64,000 nt of DNA from NCBI RefSeq assembly GCF_019320115.1, contig NC_089595.1:113667162-113731161 (forward strand), read 5' to 3'. Position 1 is the first letter of the stretch. Every line of letters starts with the position of its first letter. Below are positions 12,155 through 23,786 of this stretch, in pieces. The position numbers and the translations under genes are program-made. Source of the stretch: Miscanthus floridulus (taxonomy: Eukaryota; Streptophyta; Magnoliopsida; Poales; Poaceae). The notes beneath the pieces were generated by a model. It was not told the origin of the DNA. It worked only from the letters and a program-made list of their open reading frames with translations, and did no database searches.

Positions 12155-14403
12155 CTTAGAAAAACAAAGACAAGATTTGGATGGAAATAGCAGGAGATCA
12201 AAGGCACAACGGAGCTAGGGTTTTGGCTGTGATTGGGGAATTTTTTACTGCAAAGGCAAGTTAAGCCAACAGTAACAGAGCAGTTATCTTTATACAAGAA
12301 AAATACGTGGCCCATGAGGCCCAAAATCACGCAGATTGCCCGAAGAGGCCCTTCAAAGTTACCGTTCCATAATTACCGTGCACACAAAACAAAAAGGCAA
12401 CGGTCCGTTCAGACTATAACGGATACATGACGAATTAACACATTCACAAGGAGGCAACCAGGAAAGAAGGATGCAACAAGTCAGTCATGACAAAACACCA
12501 CAGTACAAACATACAAAAGAGCTCGTCCACATCAATAAACAACTTGGTCACAGAGCAGAAAGGAATATTTTTTCATTTCATCAAAGGTACATTGAGATTA
12601 CAACAAAATACAAGATCTGATGAATTCGACGAAGAAAGCAAAGGAAATCATTCAGCACGAGGTTGTAACCCTCGAACCAAGATTTGATATTACCAGGCAG
12701 GATAAAACAACTCGAACGTACTTTTCTCCAAAGGAAAGGCGCACATCCAAGATTGCTATAGGTGACAGAGAAGGCACCCACAAGTCATCCAAGATTGACA
12801 ACGACAACCACGTCAATATGGAAGAACCCGGCACCATCTCTCAACACGTGCTGATCTGTATTGGACTGAACCTAAATGGCATAGCAGAAGAATGAATAAT
12901 GGTTGATCTACAACGGAATGTCAAAGAACAAGCCAGAACACGCGCCAATCATCACTGTAAGAAGAACAAAAAAGAAAGGGCAGGCACTAGAAGATGAGGC
13001 AACACAACATGCATCACTCACATCACAAGTCCTACACCATTTGCCTCAATATCTCTTACAGCTAAATACCACCTCGAGACTAGCCTACTACTAGTCTCTA
13101 TCACAAGACCCACAACATTTACTAGCAGAAGAAAACAGAAGAAAGAGAACAGGCCTAGAGGCTCGTCAAGCTCCCAAACTATAATATCCATGACTACAAA
13201 AAGAAGAAGAAGAAACTGCACAACAGGGTATCAGCAACAGGCCATATTTATAGCATAATTCAGATGCACATATGCCAGACTCATGGAAGAAAAAAGAACT
13301 CTAAAAGGACAACCATGTGAACCACTGCAGAGCCAGGACTTCAGTAAAAAATCAGATGTGACTAGACCATCACGAAGGAACAGTACATACCCAGAGCAAC
13401 CACAGTACAAGATAAAGCATATCCAAGAGAATATCCCACAGCAGCAATACAACCCATGAAGACACATTGAATTCTCCAACAACCAGAATGACAGCAGCAA
13501 TAAGCAGCCGAACAAACAACTCGGAGACGTGTGAAGGATCACATACAAAATTACAGTGTCAAAGGATTATAGTTGAAAAAGAACTCGAACGGAGAAAAAT
13601 TATAAATCTCACTGATCGAAGACAAATACAAAGGTTATAGACGGCCAAACAGGACCGGATAAACTCAGACATAAGATAGAGACAAGATTCTTAAATATTG
13701 CAACAAGGAACCTAGTGGCGGCAGCAGCGGCAGCTCGAACGCAGAAGAACAGATAGAGCAGCATGATCATTACCAACCAAGCATAAGCCCGGGGGCTGCT
13801 CAACCTCACACACCAATATATCTACGAATGAAGAAATAATTGAAGAAGAATTTTCCTACTCAAGGCAGAACCACAACCAACAAAGAAGGTATTTATAGCA
13901 AACCAGAGGTAAACAAGGCTAAAGATCACAAGAAAGAGAGAGGAAAAGAACAAAAGAGCAAAACAACAAAGGCAAATAGTGCCCAAAAGCAAGATTCCTA
14001 ACAAAAAGTAAAAGAAGACGCTCACTCATGGCTATACAAAACCCATCCGTGACCAGCAAAAGACAAAGACCAAAGGAGTACAAATCAAGACCCTTCTTCC
14101 GGCTTCTTTTCAACAGAAAAAAACCCGGAGAAGGCTCGGGGGCTGCAAGTACCTACCACAAAAAACATATTTTCAAATTTTTTGACCCTCCAGCTTTTTT
14201 GTACCAAAAAAACAAGAGGCTCGGGGGCTACACTCACTCGCTGCACTCAAAGGAAAAAGAAGCCGGAGGACATCAAGCAAAAGTGCACATCAGCCAAAAG
14301 AAGAATCAAAGAAGACCATCTCAAGATTTCACTTCAAGAAGGACCCGGATCAAGACTACAACAACTTGGCCCTTGAAGCTCAATCATGAAATGCTCGGGG
14401 GCT
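12155..14403 (+). other. Non-coding 3' region of Tat element with repeated polypurine-tract-like motifs
   Basis: No coding region is supported. The motif GCTCGGGGGCT or GCCCGGGGGCT occurs at about 13787, 14134, 14219 and 14393. The last copy directly abuts the 3' LTR and is the likely polypurine tract. The rest is A-rich on the plus strand and probably also contains the promoter side of the antisense ORF. Confidence 0.6.
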
Positions 14404-14868
14404 TATCGATGGGGAACCCTACAGGCCCCCCATAGATCATACTGCAGGGAGGTAGGCCTTGGTAACAAGGCCTACAGCCCAGTTGCCAAGAAGAACGCGG
14501 AGTAAAGCAACGTGCAAAACCAAAACTCCAACTCAAACTATACAAGGAAAGGCGCCCGAAGCGTAGCTTAGGACTCTGACCTTATATCCGAATAGGACAC
14601 AAACAACGCCTCTCAGCGCCTGGACTATAAAGGGCTGGCGAGGGTACCCATTGTAAAAGGAGAACGGATACCCGATACTCAGAGCAATACAACGCAAACA
14701 GGCTAACGCCAAAACTAGACGTAAGGTTATTACTCGATCAAGTCGAGGGCCTGAACCAGTATAAATCATGAGTCTCTTTGCGTAACCGCCGAATTACGCT
14801 ATTCGCCGAAGCCCGAACAACTATCCCGAGTACCCCCGTGGCAGGCTATCGGTGGTAAAACATCGACA
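14404..14868 (+). repeat. 3' LTR of Tat element
   Basis: Matches the 5' LTR from TCGATGGGG onward and ends CATCGACA. Its first two bases are TA where the 5' copy has TG. It is followed by the right GAACC target copy. Confidence 0.93.
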
Positions 14869-15179
14869 GAACCTGAAACAGTAAAGCACAAACTCACCTG
14901 ATGCAAGAATTTCATTCTTCAAGACCATTGCTCAACTTACAATTTCTTTATCAATGACTTCTCAAATGCCCTGGCATTAGTGTGGGAAACAATATGCTTT
15001 TAGTGTATTAGGCTATTAGCAGCAAAATGAAGGAGCAAAAATTGCCCATGAAGGGATCAAACCTAGTGTGACGGAACTTGCATAATTTGAAATATTGGCA
15101 TTGTAGAAATATCCTACTCCTGGATCTGAACGGCTGCTAGGAAATTAAACAATTGAGTCCCAGAATTTCATTTTATATT

Positions 15180-15302
15180 AGTGAATGCAACTCTACTCAG
15201 ATAACTCTCCGATACAATAATATGAGCAGCTATTTCTTCCAGGCAAATATCTAAGAAAATATTATCATGGACTGCATCCCATATTGCTTTGTCCTTTTCC
15301 AT
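15180..15302 (-). pseudogene. Myb/SANT-like domain exon fragment
   Basis: Reverse strand, from an ATG preceded by a TGTAG acceptor-like site at 15302: MEKDKAIWDAVHDNIFLDIC, then LEEIAAHIIVSES. The pattern Trp, Asn-Ile-Phe-Leu, Cys, Glu-Glu resembles the start of plant Myb/SANT-like DNA-binding domains found in L10-interacting MYB-like proteins and in Harbinger-associated proteins. No other exons of such a gene could be joined to it. It is probably a relic; the family call is tentative. Confidence 0.4.
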
Positions 15303-15759
15303 CTACAATTATACACATGCATGTTAAATAAGCAATACATCATTATCTTTATAAAAAATGAGCAATAAATCAGTAAAAGGATTACTGGGCCCAGTAGTTC
15401 CTGAATCCATTGATAGGAAGTCAGACAATTGACAGAAAAGGCTCATATTGAACATAAGAAAAAAATTACATCTCTTCTGTGCTACTATTTGCAAATTGAT
15501 AAAAGTAATCACATCTCGCATTGAATTGAGTTGAACTAATAAAACAAGCATGTGGACGAGAGATCTACAACAGACCACATAATGCCATATATAGTGCTAC
15601 CAAAGTGAAGATTGACATAGTGCAAATTGATTTTCTGTAAACTCCAATGACCAACAGTCACGAAAAAAAACCCTCCAATGATCCACAGACATGGAAAACT
15701 GCACATACGTGGAAAGATTATATTAGAGTACAGAAGAAAGAACAAACCTTCAATCAATG

Positions 15760-16165
15760 GGTGTAGGCCTTGGTACACTGGATCCCCACTGCTATGCGCC
15801 TAGGAAGATAAAGCAATCTACGGCAGAGGGAGAGAGATCTGGGTGGGGGAAGTGGTGGCCTGCGGACTCCGGGTCCGAGCAACGCGCCGCCGAGAAGTTG
15901 GAGTAGAGGACGTCGTTGTCGGGGGCGCGAGCATGATGTCATCGCGAAGTGCTGAACAGCCTCCTCGAAGCGGCCGGCTGCGAACGCCGCGTTGCCCTTC
16001 ACGGCCTCACCTTCGCCTTGTCCGCAATCATGGCGGCGGCTGGTGCTTATTGGTGTGCGATCCGGCTCCAGACATCGACACCCGGCTGCGAACGTCGCGT
16101 TGCCCTTCACCTTTGCCTCGCCCGCAATCGCGGCTGCGGCCGGTGCTGTTTAGCGGGCTCCAGAT
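15760..16165 (-). pseudogene. HOP/STI1-like TPR fragment, duplicated 5' part
   Basis: The reverse strand encodes KGNAAFAAGRFEEAVQHF, the first TPR helix pair typical of the Hsp70-Hsp90 organising protein, then in a shifted frame PDNDVLYSNFSAARCS, the second TPR motif. The first segment occurs twice, about 108 bases apart; the upstream copy reads EAKVKGNATFAAG before it diverges. Two frame changes (before EAVKGNAAF and after HFA) and loss of everything after the first TPR show a relic. It lies in a GC-rich island (about 15830-16440) within AT-rich DNA, which fits a gene piece carried by a transposon. No terminal repeats were found to prove that. Confidence 0.6.
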
Positions 16166-17330
16166 ATCGATACCGCCGTCTTCCTCATTGAGTCATTGGC
16201 GTGACCACGGGGCAGCGCCCGCGCGGCAACCCCGGCGGCGCTGGACAGGGTGGATGTGGATGGACGTGGGGCGGCGGGGTGGATAGTGGTCGAGGGAACA
16301 GAGGCGCGCGCAGATTGCGGAGGGAAGTGGGCGGACTGGCGGTTGCCATCTCTAGGGCTGAGGAGGCGACGGCACGGAAACTGCATACTGGCGCCGATCA
16401 TGCGCGTGGGAGGTCCGCAGGAGGGCGATGGATGACAGACACACTAAACATGAGCCGTCGGATTTAGATGAGTAATGAGAGAGAATGTCTAAGAGATAAT
16501 CTGGCGCATCTGTTTTAATGGTGTTATATTTTCTGGGTGCATTCATGGGCGTGGATGTAGCATAGGTCATGACTGTGGAGCAGACATTTGTTGTGTGGCT
16601 ATAGATTTATTTTAATTGGTGTATTATAGGGTGGGGTAGATGATATAAAACTTTATGGTCTCGTACTCAGTGACGTCCAGTTAGCAGGTTTACATAGAGG
16701 TCATTATCATTAGCTTAATCAGATTAGTAATTAGTTGTTTAGAATTCTATACTTCTTGCTTTCAAATTTTGGTAGTATAATAAAATTTCTTCTTATTGTG
16801 CCCTTTCCAGTCGTTCGCAATGGTTCCTCAAAAGAAGTTCAGAGCATGTTCTGATATTATTTAGGTGTGTTTACCATAGTCTTGTGCGACTACTTTTTGC
16901 TTCTTAATTGCTACCAGATAAGCTCAAGCAGGTGATGCCGATTATTCTGGTTCTTGCTACTAGGTAAGCTCCAGCAGGTGATGCTGACCAAAGAAAATAA
17001 TTTCATACACTGCTTTTTCCTCATCTCCTACTTTCAGAAAGAATGTTTTATATTGCTTCATTAATTATTCAATATTCATAATAGATTGCTGCAGGGATTG
17101 TAGCTTGCTCAATGGTATTTGGATGCTTTTCTCTTATGTCTCATACATCTTTTTGTATCAAGATCCAAGAGATAAATACTTTAATTGAAGATGTTTTGTT
17201 AGGTTCCTCAGTTAGTGAAGATGGATCATCGTCTTCCATGATTGGAGATTTCAAGACAAAATCAGGAAGATCCATTACTTACTGAAGATGCCACTACAAA
17301 TTATCAGTGCACCAACTTTAGTATTTTAGT
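16166..17330. other. GC-rich then AT-rich sequence without a recognised gene
   Basis: GC-rich to about 16440 and AT-rich after it. A short imperfect repeat (AAGCTC.AGCAGGTGATGC.GA) occurs twice near 16920-16990. Open frames here are short and overlap in several frames; none is convincing. Confidence 0.5.
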
Positions 17331-17384
17331 GCTGGCAGCATAAACATTCATAGTTTGCAAATAATTAGTGCTGGCAGCATAAAA

Positions 17385-17580
17385 TGGCTTACCCCAAACC
17401 GCGACGACCTTGGCTCGAGCACACCCAGCAATGGTGCTCACAATAATAAGGTCTTGTGGCTCTATCTCGGGCACAAATTCATCGTCGCCAGCAAGTAAAG
17501 AAGAACTCTCATCACCTCCTTCTTCAGGCGAATCAGGGATCAACTCGAACTGATCAGCTCCGCCTTCCTGGGTATCTTGA
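17385..17580 (-). pseudogene. Unidentified acidic exon fragment
   Basis: Reverse strand from an acceptor-like site near 17580: DTQEGGADQFELIPDSPEEG, then GDESSSLLAGDDEFVPEIEP, then QDLIIVSTIAGCARAKVVAV. It ends in TGGG followed by a GTAAGC donor-like site at about 17390. Codon use and the donor suggest a real exon. Upstream (17.6-18.2 kb) is GC-rich and open in several frames but has no clear continuation. I do not recognise the family. It may be a captured gene piece like the HOP fragment 1.3 kb away. Confidence 0.35.
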
Positions 17581-17599
17581 GCAAAATCTTGACCTTCAA

Positions 17600-18240
17600 T
17601 GGCAATGCAGTTCCGCTTTCAGTCCCACAAGTTCCAGGACGACGATCTCGGCCACGCATGCGAGTTGCAGGCCGCATCCCTCGGGTTGATTGGATCCCCA
17701 AGGCGCGCCTCATCTGCAGGCGACGGAGGAATCCACCGGTCCCGTGCGGCCCCTTGCACCCTGCCATCCGACGAACGCCTTGGCCGCACGCTGTAGCCCG
17801 TACGTCGGCAAACTGGGCGGGCCCATGCCGCCGCCGACGGACACGACGTGGATCTGAACGGAGGGGCCGCCTCCTGGCTCCCGGCTGCCGTAGCACAAAT
17901 CTAGACTGAGGGTCCCAAGTCCTGACTCCCGGCTTCCGTGGCGCGGCGGAGGACTTGGCCGGAGGAAGCCAGGGCGGAGGAGACGAAGATGGCTTAGATT
18001 CGTCGGCTCAGCTCCGGCTGAGGAAGAGAGAGAGGGGCGAAGCCGGGCGGGACAGAGGATGGTGTCGGCCGTGTGGCGGTGGACGGCAGGCCCCAGCCGT
18101 GCCGGCGGAGGTGGTGGCAGACCCGGCGGTGACGTGGCAGAGGTGGCGTTGGTCGTTGGAGGAAGTATGTGCTGTGGCCAACACAAGTGAAGGGATAAGG
18201 CTGGGGGCGCTGGGTGAGTGGACGTGGACACGGATAGCTG
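17600..18240. other. GC-rich island, no assignable gene
   Basis: Long overlapping open frames on both strands are the expected result of high GC content. No domain was recognised. Confidence 0.45.
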
Positions 18241-20740
18241 TCGGTACGGTACCTATTTTTATACCTGTAAGGCTGACCTATATGGAGACCCAAACCCAAA
18301 ATAGGTCATGAATGGTACTGTATCAGTCTCCAACAGAATACCTATATGCGAGACCTATTTTGAGTTACAGCAGAGGTACAACCCAAATATGAATATCCTC
18401 TCTCCTGGAGACTTATTTGCAGAAAGAGTTCTCTTTTATGTCCTGTTGTTGGAGAAGACCAAAAATAAGTATTGAACCCTTTACCTGTAGCGCTACCCAA
18501 ATATGGAATGGATCTTGTATTTTAGGTGATGTTGTTGAAGATAGTCTAAACATACCTCAGCGACACCAGTTTCCGGACAAAATTTGAATCCTTAGGATGA
18601 CTCTTTTTCTGAGACGGAGGGAATAGAAGACTAGCTCGGCTCAGCTCGTTAGCGAGCTAGAGGCTCGTGAGCCAAAGCATAAAAAATACAGTAACAGCAA
18701 ACACATCACTTGCATGAATGAAATAAACAATGTAAAGATAAATTTAACGATGGAGAATATAAGATGCACTAACGAACAATTCCATTCATCCATACACAGC
18801 TTACAGCATCATTGACTGGTTTTTCCGAGTGCATATATTTTGAAAACCTTGACTGGTTTTTCTCCCCATATCTTCATTCATTGCAGTACCAGTTTGCAAA
18901 CTTAAAAAAAAAATGATTGGCTATAACAAGACTGGAAAGGGCTATCTGAAGCTTCAGTTGATCAACCAGAGGGAAGATTTCTCACTCAAACTTTTTTCAG
19001 GAGGCCTCTTGAAGGTAATAAAAAAAAGATGCATTCATTCATATCCCCCATCTTCTGAACTTCTTATTTTCCAGTATAAGTCTGAATTTTTGAAGAAGCA
19101 TTCATTCATGTTCTCCACCTGAACAAAAATCCACTTATGTAAGATTCAAGTTGATTGATGTCTCCAACAAGGTAGCATTTGTGAATCCAAAGGCACCAGT
19201 GTAGCCACGTTTGGCTCAAGGGAAGTCTTGGAGTGAAGTAGGCCTTCTGTCAATATCATTCCAAAATTGCGACAACCGTTTCAGTAAGACAAAACATTGC
19301 ACAATGTGTATGTTTTTTACAAGATATTATTTTAGTATTCTGCTCTCAGCTCAACTTTGTATCGACAAAGGAGAACATACATTGTGGAAAAAATTAACTA
19401 CAGTCACCAATATAAGAATGCGACTATTATCTTTGTTTTTACAGATGACAGTCACCTAGACAAGTAGCTATGATATTACAGAAGCAGTTCCGTTTGTTGA
19501 ATGGGGTGAGGAAAGGAGATAACTCGTGCCATTGATTTCATTTCCGATTTCACTACTAACTTCCCTGAACTTAGATTTGCTCCAATTTCTTTAACTGGTG
19601 CGAACTCAATGTTATGCAGTGGCATAACTCATATTTGCATCAATTTCTAGACATGCCAATGTTATGTACTCTTTCCATTCCAAATTGTAAGTCCTTCTGG
19701 CATTTCTAGATTTCATTAAGCATAATCAGTCCAGAACAATAAACTGCAGATACTTTGGACTCCTTATTGCAAAAAAAGAAAAAGAAAAAAAGATACAGTT
19801 CCATGCTGCCACAGTTGTTCAATATCAGACATAGTCAAATGCAGCCAAGTATGTTCGATGTCATATTGTTGTAGCTTCTAAAGATTGCATGCCATAAACA
19901 AAACATACATTATTAGTTCTTACTTCACTGTTGCAGCACTTATACCTGTTAGGCTGTTACCTTCATGAGTCAGTTAATTAGCCATTTCCCCATTAAATTG
20001 TAAATGGTTAAATGTGGGGAGGACCTAAAAATCTATGACTGATACTGTTCATAAGAAAAGATTCATTGTCACAAATGAATCATAAAGAATAGCAGGTAAG
20101 GTAACAACTGTCACTACTAAGTCAGCACACATTTAACACTAGTACACTCCTGGTATTGTGCCACTGGTCCACTACACGGTGAAAGGAGTATTTGTGATAA
20201 TTTAGCTGAGTTTTTCTCTTTTCAATTCCTTTTTTGGCTGTACCTAAGGATTTGAAAATCTCAGTTCTCACCACCTAATATACTAGTTTGAATGTTCTCA
20301 GTTGTCAACATTTTTTTTTTTTCATATGCCAATCTCATAAAGCAAATCCTATTATTTAGCATTATTCCAGAGTCTGGAACAAGAATGCTTTCCACAAAAG
20401 GGGTCCAACCATCAAGAAGACCCAATCTACTTAAGAAGAGCTGTGGCTATAGGTGTAACTCTACTTCTGCCAAATCAGGATCTCAGTCAGCAAATTAGCA
20501 ATACTTAATGCAGTCACACATGAACTGCACCCAGAAGACACAGAAAAAAAAACATATGTCCACAAAATCTTATGATGATACACATTGGACCAATCAACTC
20601 CTCGAAGCTAGCCTTAAACAGAAGAAACCAAAGTATATTCGTTGCTAATGCTACAAAACTAAAAAAAAGAGTCCACAGAAGCAGAGCCAGGACCCAGAGA
20701 GGCAGAGATACACACTAGCAGCTATTAGTGCGTACCATTG
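18240..20740. other. Intergenic, AT-rich
   Basis: Contains degenerate Stowaway-like ends (GAGACGGAGGGAAT near 18612 and CTTTCCATTCCAAATTGTAAG near 19671), but no complete element and no gene. Confidence 0.5.
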
Positions 20741-20752
20741 GGTGGCGCGATC

Positions 20753-21134
20753 TTAGGGGAAGGGCGGCAGCCGCAGCATGGCGTGCTCGGTGTCCACCGG
20801 GTCCGACCGCGAGATCTGCAACAACACCCCAAAAATCCCAGAACCAGAACCCTCCCTAGATCAGCAACTTTGCACGAACAGGAGATGCAACGAGGAACAA
20901 GCACTGGCTTCGGCCAGGAGATGCACGAACCGGGTCGGGGAGGACGGGCTTTGTGTCGTCTGCGGCGGGCCGGAACGGCGGCTTTCGGCTCTTCGTCGGC
21001 GCCCCGGAGGAGGAGCACCTCCCAGTGCTATCCGTCGCGGCCACGGTGGGGTTGGAGCCAGAGCCACCGGAGAAGGGGCCCGGGACCGCCAAGGGGGTCA
21101 CGAAGGCACACGGCCTCTCGCTTCTGGTGGACAT
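20753..21134 (-). CDS. Small two-exon gene, 88-aa protein of unknown function
   Basis: Exon 1 is 21134-20931 (204 bases) and exon 2 is 20815-20753 (63 bases including TAA). The intron starts GT at 20930-20929 and ends GCAG at 20819-20816. Both exons are multiples of three and join in phase 0. The protein starts MSTRSERPCAFVTPLAVPGP. It is rich in Ser, Thr and Pro, passes through KSRKPPFRPAADDTKPVLPD, and ends ISRSDPVDTEHAMLRLPPFP. The C-terminal pattern, Asp-Pro-Ile-x-Arg-Ser-Asp-Pro then an Arg-Leu-Pro-Pro-Phe end, looks like a conserved tail, which argues against chance. I do not know a function. No signal peptide or membrane segment is evident. An alternative upstream ATG in frame lies at 21173. 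No promoter was identified. Confidence 0.55.
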
Positions 21135-21359
21135 GATCCGGGGAAGTGGTGGATCACCAGTTGGGCGGCTCACTTCGGTCTAATATTTCAGATCTGAGGA
21201 TTTTGGTGCCTGAGCACAGCCGTCTTCAGCAGTTCAGCACTGCTACTGCCTGTTTCAGCAAGTCATACACAGCAGTCAGATAGACAGAGACTCGTCGTGC
21301 ATTTGCTTCCTCTAGAAATGAACAAGGTTGGTTTCGCGAAAAAAAGAAATGAACAAGGT

Positions 21360-21690
21360 TGAGCTTATGCTTGATCATGTATGAACAATACACCAAATCT
21401 AAGTCTTACGGCAGCAGCACCATAAAATGCCCAGAGAGCACAGAATGTCCAGATCAAACTAGAAACAATAGCAGCATATTTATATAATTGGGCGATTCTG
21501 AAATCTCGAAGTAGCGAAGCACATGAAACAAAGTCATCTGGCTGTAAGGAGTGTAAGCTAATACTACCACATGTCGATCCTGTTCCAGGCATTTGCCCTC
21601 ACGGCTCACACTGCTGTGTAGGATGACAAGCTAGTTTGCTTTTGATTTACCATTCCAATAGACACAAGCTATTAATGCGTACAACCCAAT
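21360..21690. repeat. Left copy of a direct repeat flanking the F-box pseudogene
   Basis: From GGTTGAGCTTATGCTTGATC to TAGACACAAGCTAT.AATGCGT. It is repeated at 25400-26075 with small indels. This copy has no MITE between AGCAGCATATTTATATAATT and GGGCGATTCTG, so it shows the unoccupied state. Confidence 0.88.
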
Positions 21691-21749
21691 ATGATACACA
21701 ATTTATTATGCAAGTTACAGAAATATATCTCGAAAATCCACATAATACC

Positions 21750-21860
21750 AAAAATAATAGGTTGCCATTCTATAATTTTTGTTCTCCTGTAAACGAAATC
21801 TAAACAAAAAATAATAGGTTGTCATTCTATAATTTTGTTCTCTCGTGAAATGAAATCTTC
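21750..21860. repeat. Short tandem duplication
   Basis: Two adjacent copies, about 55 bases each, of a segment beginning AAAAATAATAGGTTG.CATTC, differing by a few bases. Confidence 0.7.
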
Positions 21861-22288
21861 TATGTTTCCATTCTTACGCGAAGTGAAATTTGAACGTCGT
21901 TCCTAGTAGAACGATATTTGTTTTAGGAGAATAATCAATTTCCATGAGAATAATCATTTTTCATGGTACACAAGTAGAACGATTTCCATTAATCATGTTT
22001 TAGTCTTTTTTTTCCCTAAAACAAAGAATCATGTTGAAAAAAACAAATTATTGCTCCACTGTGTGATTTATTTTTCATAGAAGAAAGCCACAGGCAAAGA
22101 ATACAATATAAGTCAGCAACAAGAATGACATAGTACTAATTTTTTTGAGCAACTGTGACAGGCACTCTGCCCTTTCATTATAGTGTAGGGAAGCAGAAAA
22201 TAGTTTATATACAGTTCCAACAAGTAAATTAAAGAAACCAACTAAGAAAACAGACAAAGTACTAGAAACTAATTGACAAATATATATT

Positions 22289-22393
22289 GCCCTGTTCGCT
22301 TGGCTGATAAGCCATGGCTGGCTGATTTGTTGTGGGAGAAAAAATATTATTCGTTCGCTGAAAAAGTACGGATTATAAGCAAGCAAATAGGGC
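22289..22393. mobile_element. Small MITE with GCCCTGTTCGCTTGG-type ends
   Basis: The left end GCCCTGTTCGCTTGGCTGAT is an imperfect inverted match of the right end (GCAAGCAAATAGGGC read in reverse). The interior GCTGATTTGTTGTG.GAG is shared with 37365-37460. A clean target duplication was not seen. The 3' end of the F-box reading frame runs into it. Confidence 0.6.
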
Positions 22394-23513
22394 GATAATA
22401 ACACACTTTCTGCAATTACACATCCATTTCTCAGTACATGGAGAAGGTGTCCACTTATACAACTTACTAAAGTTACTACACTTATACAGCTTATCAAAGT
22501 CCTGATCCTCATTCTCGCAGGTGGTCCACGTTCCATCTCCGAGCAGCGTATGCAGAAAATAATGCATCCAGCTGTCTTGTAGTTCTTCTTCAATGAAGTA
22601 CAAGTTGAAGCTTACAGTCACACTTTGAAGATCTGTGGCGTTTGCGAGCACGAACCGCAAGAAGCGGAGTTCGCAGCCAGTTCCCGTCATTCCCCTGAAA
22701 TCTGCTTTGCGGAAGTTAGGTAGAGAGATATTGCTTGATTCCCAGTGGTCTGGATGGTTGCAGGTGAAACTGAAAGCTTCATCACCTTCTGAGTTATATT
22801 CATCCTGTTGCAACATGAAACCATGCATATTGCATGGTTTAGTGAGATGGAAACTCTGGATGAAACAAATATATGCTGCAGGCTTGTTTAATTTGGAGTT
22901 AGGATAATGTGCTGCTCACCGTCTTAGGGCAGATATCTGATGCGTCTAGCTGTAGACTGAGAGATTCGAGATTTTTGAATCTTGTGAGGAGACCTGCGAC
23001 CCCATCTCCAAAGGAATGGCGCTCACATATAGTACCAATGCTAACCAACAAAGACGTGACTTTAGGAAGCTGTGGAATCTTATCTTTGATCAAGTCAACT
23101 TGCCGCTCATCTCCCTGACGATCAAATCAAGGGTCAGAAAAAAACAGATGCAATTAAGCAACACGAGAAGGAATATTATCAGCAATAGATCAGATTTGAA
23201 CTTTGCATCTAGCAAAGCCAACAAATTGAAAGAGTGTGAAACAGACAGTGCAAATAAATGCCGCAGTCTCACAAGATATATACGTAACGATGGAACTAAA
23301 AGAGGATGCACGAGCAGGCATCTGACTGATGAACTACAACGCTTAAGGAGGCAGATACTAGAACTATTTGATCCGTCATCGTCATCGTCCTCGTCCTCCA
23401 TATGGGTGAGCAAGTCGATCTTTAAGCGCCACACGCGCGGCAAAGGGTCGTGGATCAAGGCTCTGTTACAGACATAAGTGAGGTCCTCGAGCCTCGGTGC
23501 CGAGACCCTGAGT

Positions 23514-23610
23514 GACTCGTGATAGCAGCACTCGTCGTTCTCAAGATACAGGAGCTGAGTGACTCGTGATAGCAGCACTCGTCGTTCTCAAGATACAGGA
23601 GCTTCGGGGT
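23514..23610. repeat. 47-bp tandem duplication in F-box pseudogene
   Basis: CTGAGTGACTCGTGATAGCA and the following 27 bases occur twice in a row, ending near the codons for TPKLLYLENDE. The length is not a multiple of three, so the downstream frame shifts. Confidence 0.88.
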
Positions 23611-23786
23611 CCTCAGTTCCAGCAATTTCATCCCCTCAACAGCCTCCATGGACAGCTCCAAGAGCTCACCGGTGTCGAGCACCAGCTCCTTGGTCCCGGC
23701 GTGCAACAAGTTGACTCACATCATGCGCAGCTTCTGCAAGCTTGGGCAGCACACCGATGACAAGAGGCGAGCAAGAAGGTGGCCAC

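Larger units (their letters stand above)
546..14873 (+). mobile_element. Tat-lineage Ty3/gypsy LTR retrotransposon, about 14.3 kb, with target duplication
   Basis: Two matching LTRs (551-1004 and 14404-14868) enclose gag, protease, reverse transcriptase, two RNase H domains and integrase in the Ty3/gypsy order. The flanks carry a perfect 5-bp target duplication, GAACC, at 546-550 and 14869-14873. A long region between pol and the 3' LTR (7.3-14.4 kb) holds a tandem array and an antisense ORF with introns. Long 3' regions, extra ORFs and a second RNase H are known traits of the Tat lineage (Grande, RIRE2 and Retand relatives). Coding regions contain many stops and frameshifts, so the copy is dead, although both LTRs are nearly complete. 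Lineage assignment is inference from domain pattern; element boundaries are seen directly. Confidence 0.93.

Noticed and set aside
18600..19720. Stowaway MITE
   Set aside because: Only isolated end-like motifs (GACGGAGGGAAT and CCATTCCAAATTGTAAG) about 1 kb apart; no matching ends with TA duplications.
20725..21197. Plus-strand frames of 132-139 codons over the 88-aa gene
   Set aside because: No splice logic or domain; the minus-strand two-exon model has matching phases and a conserved-looking tail.
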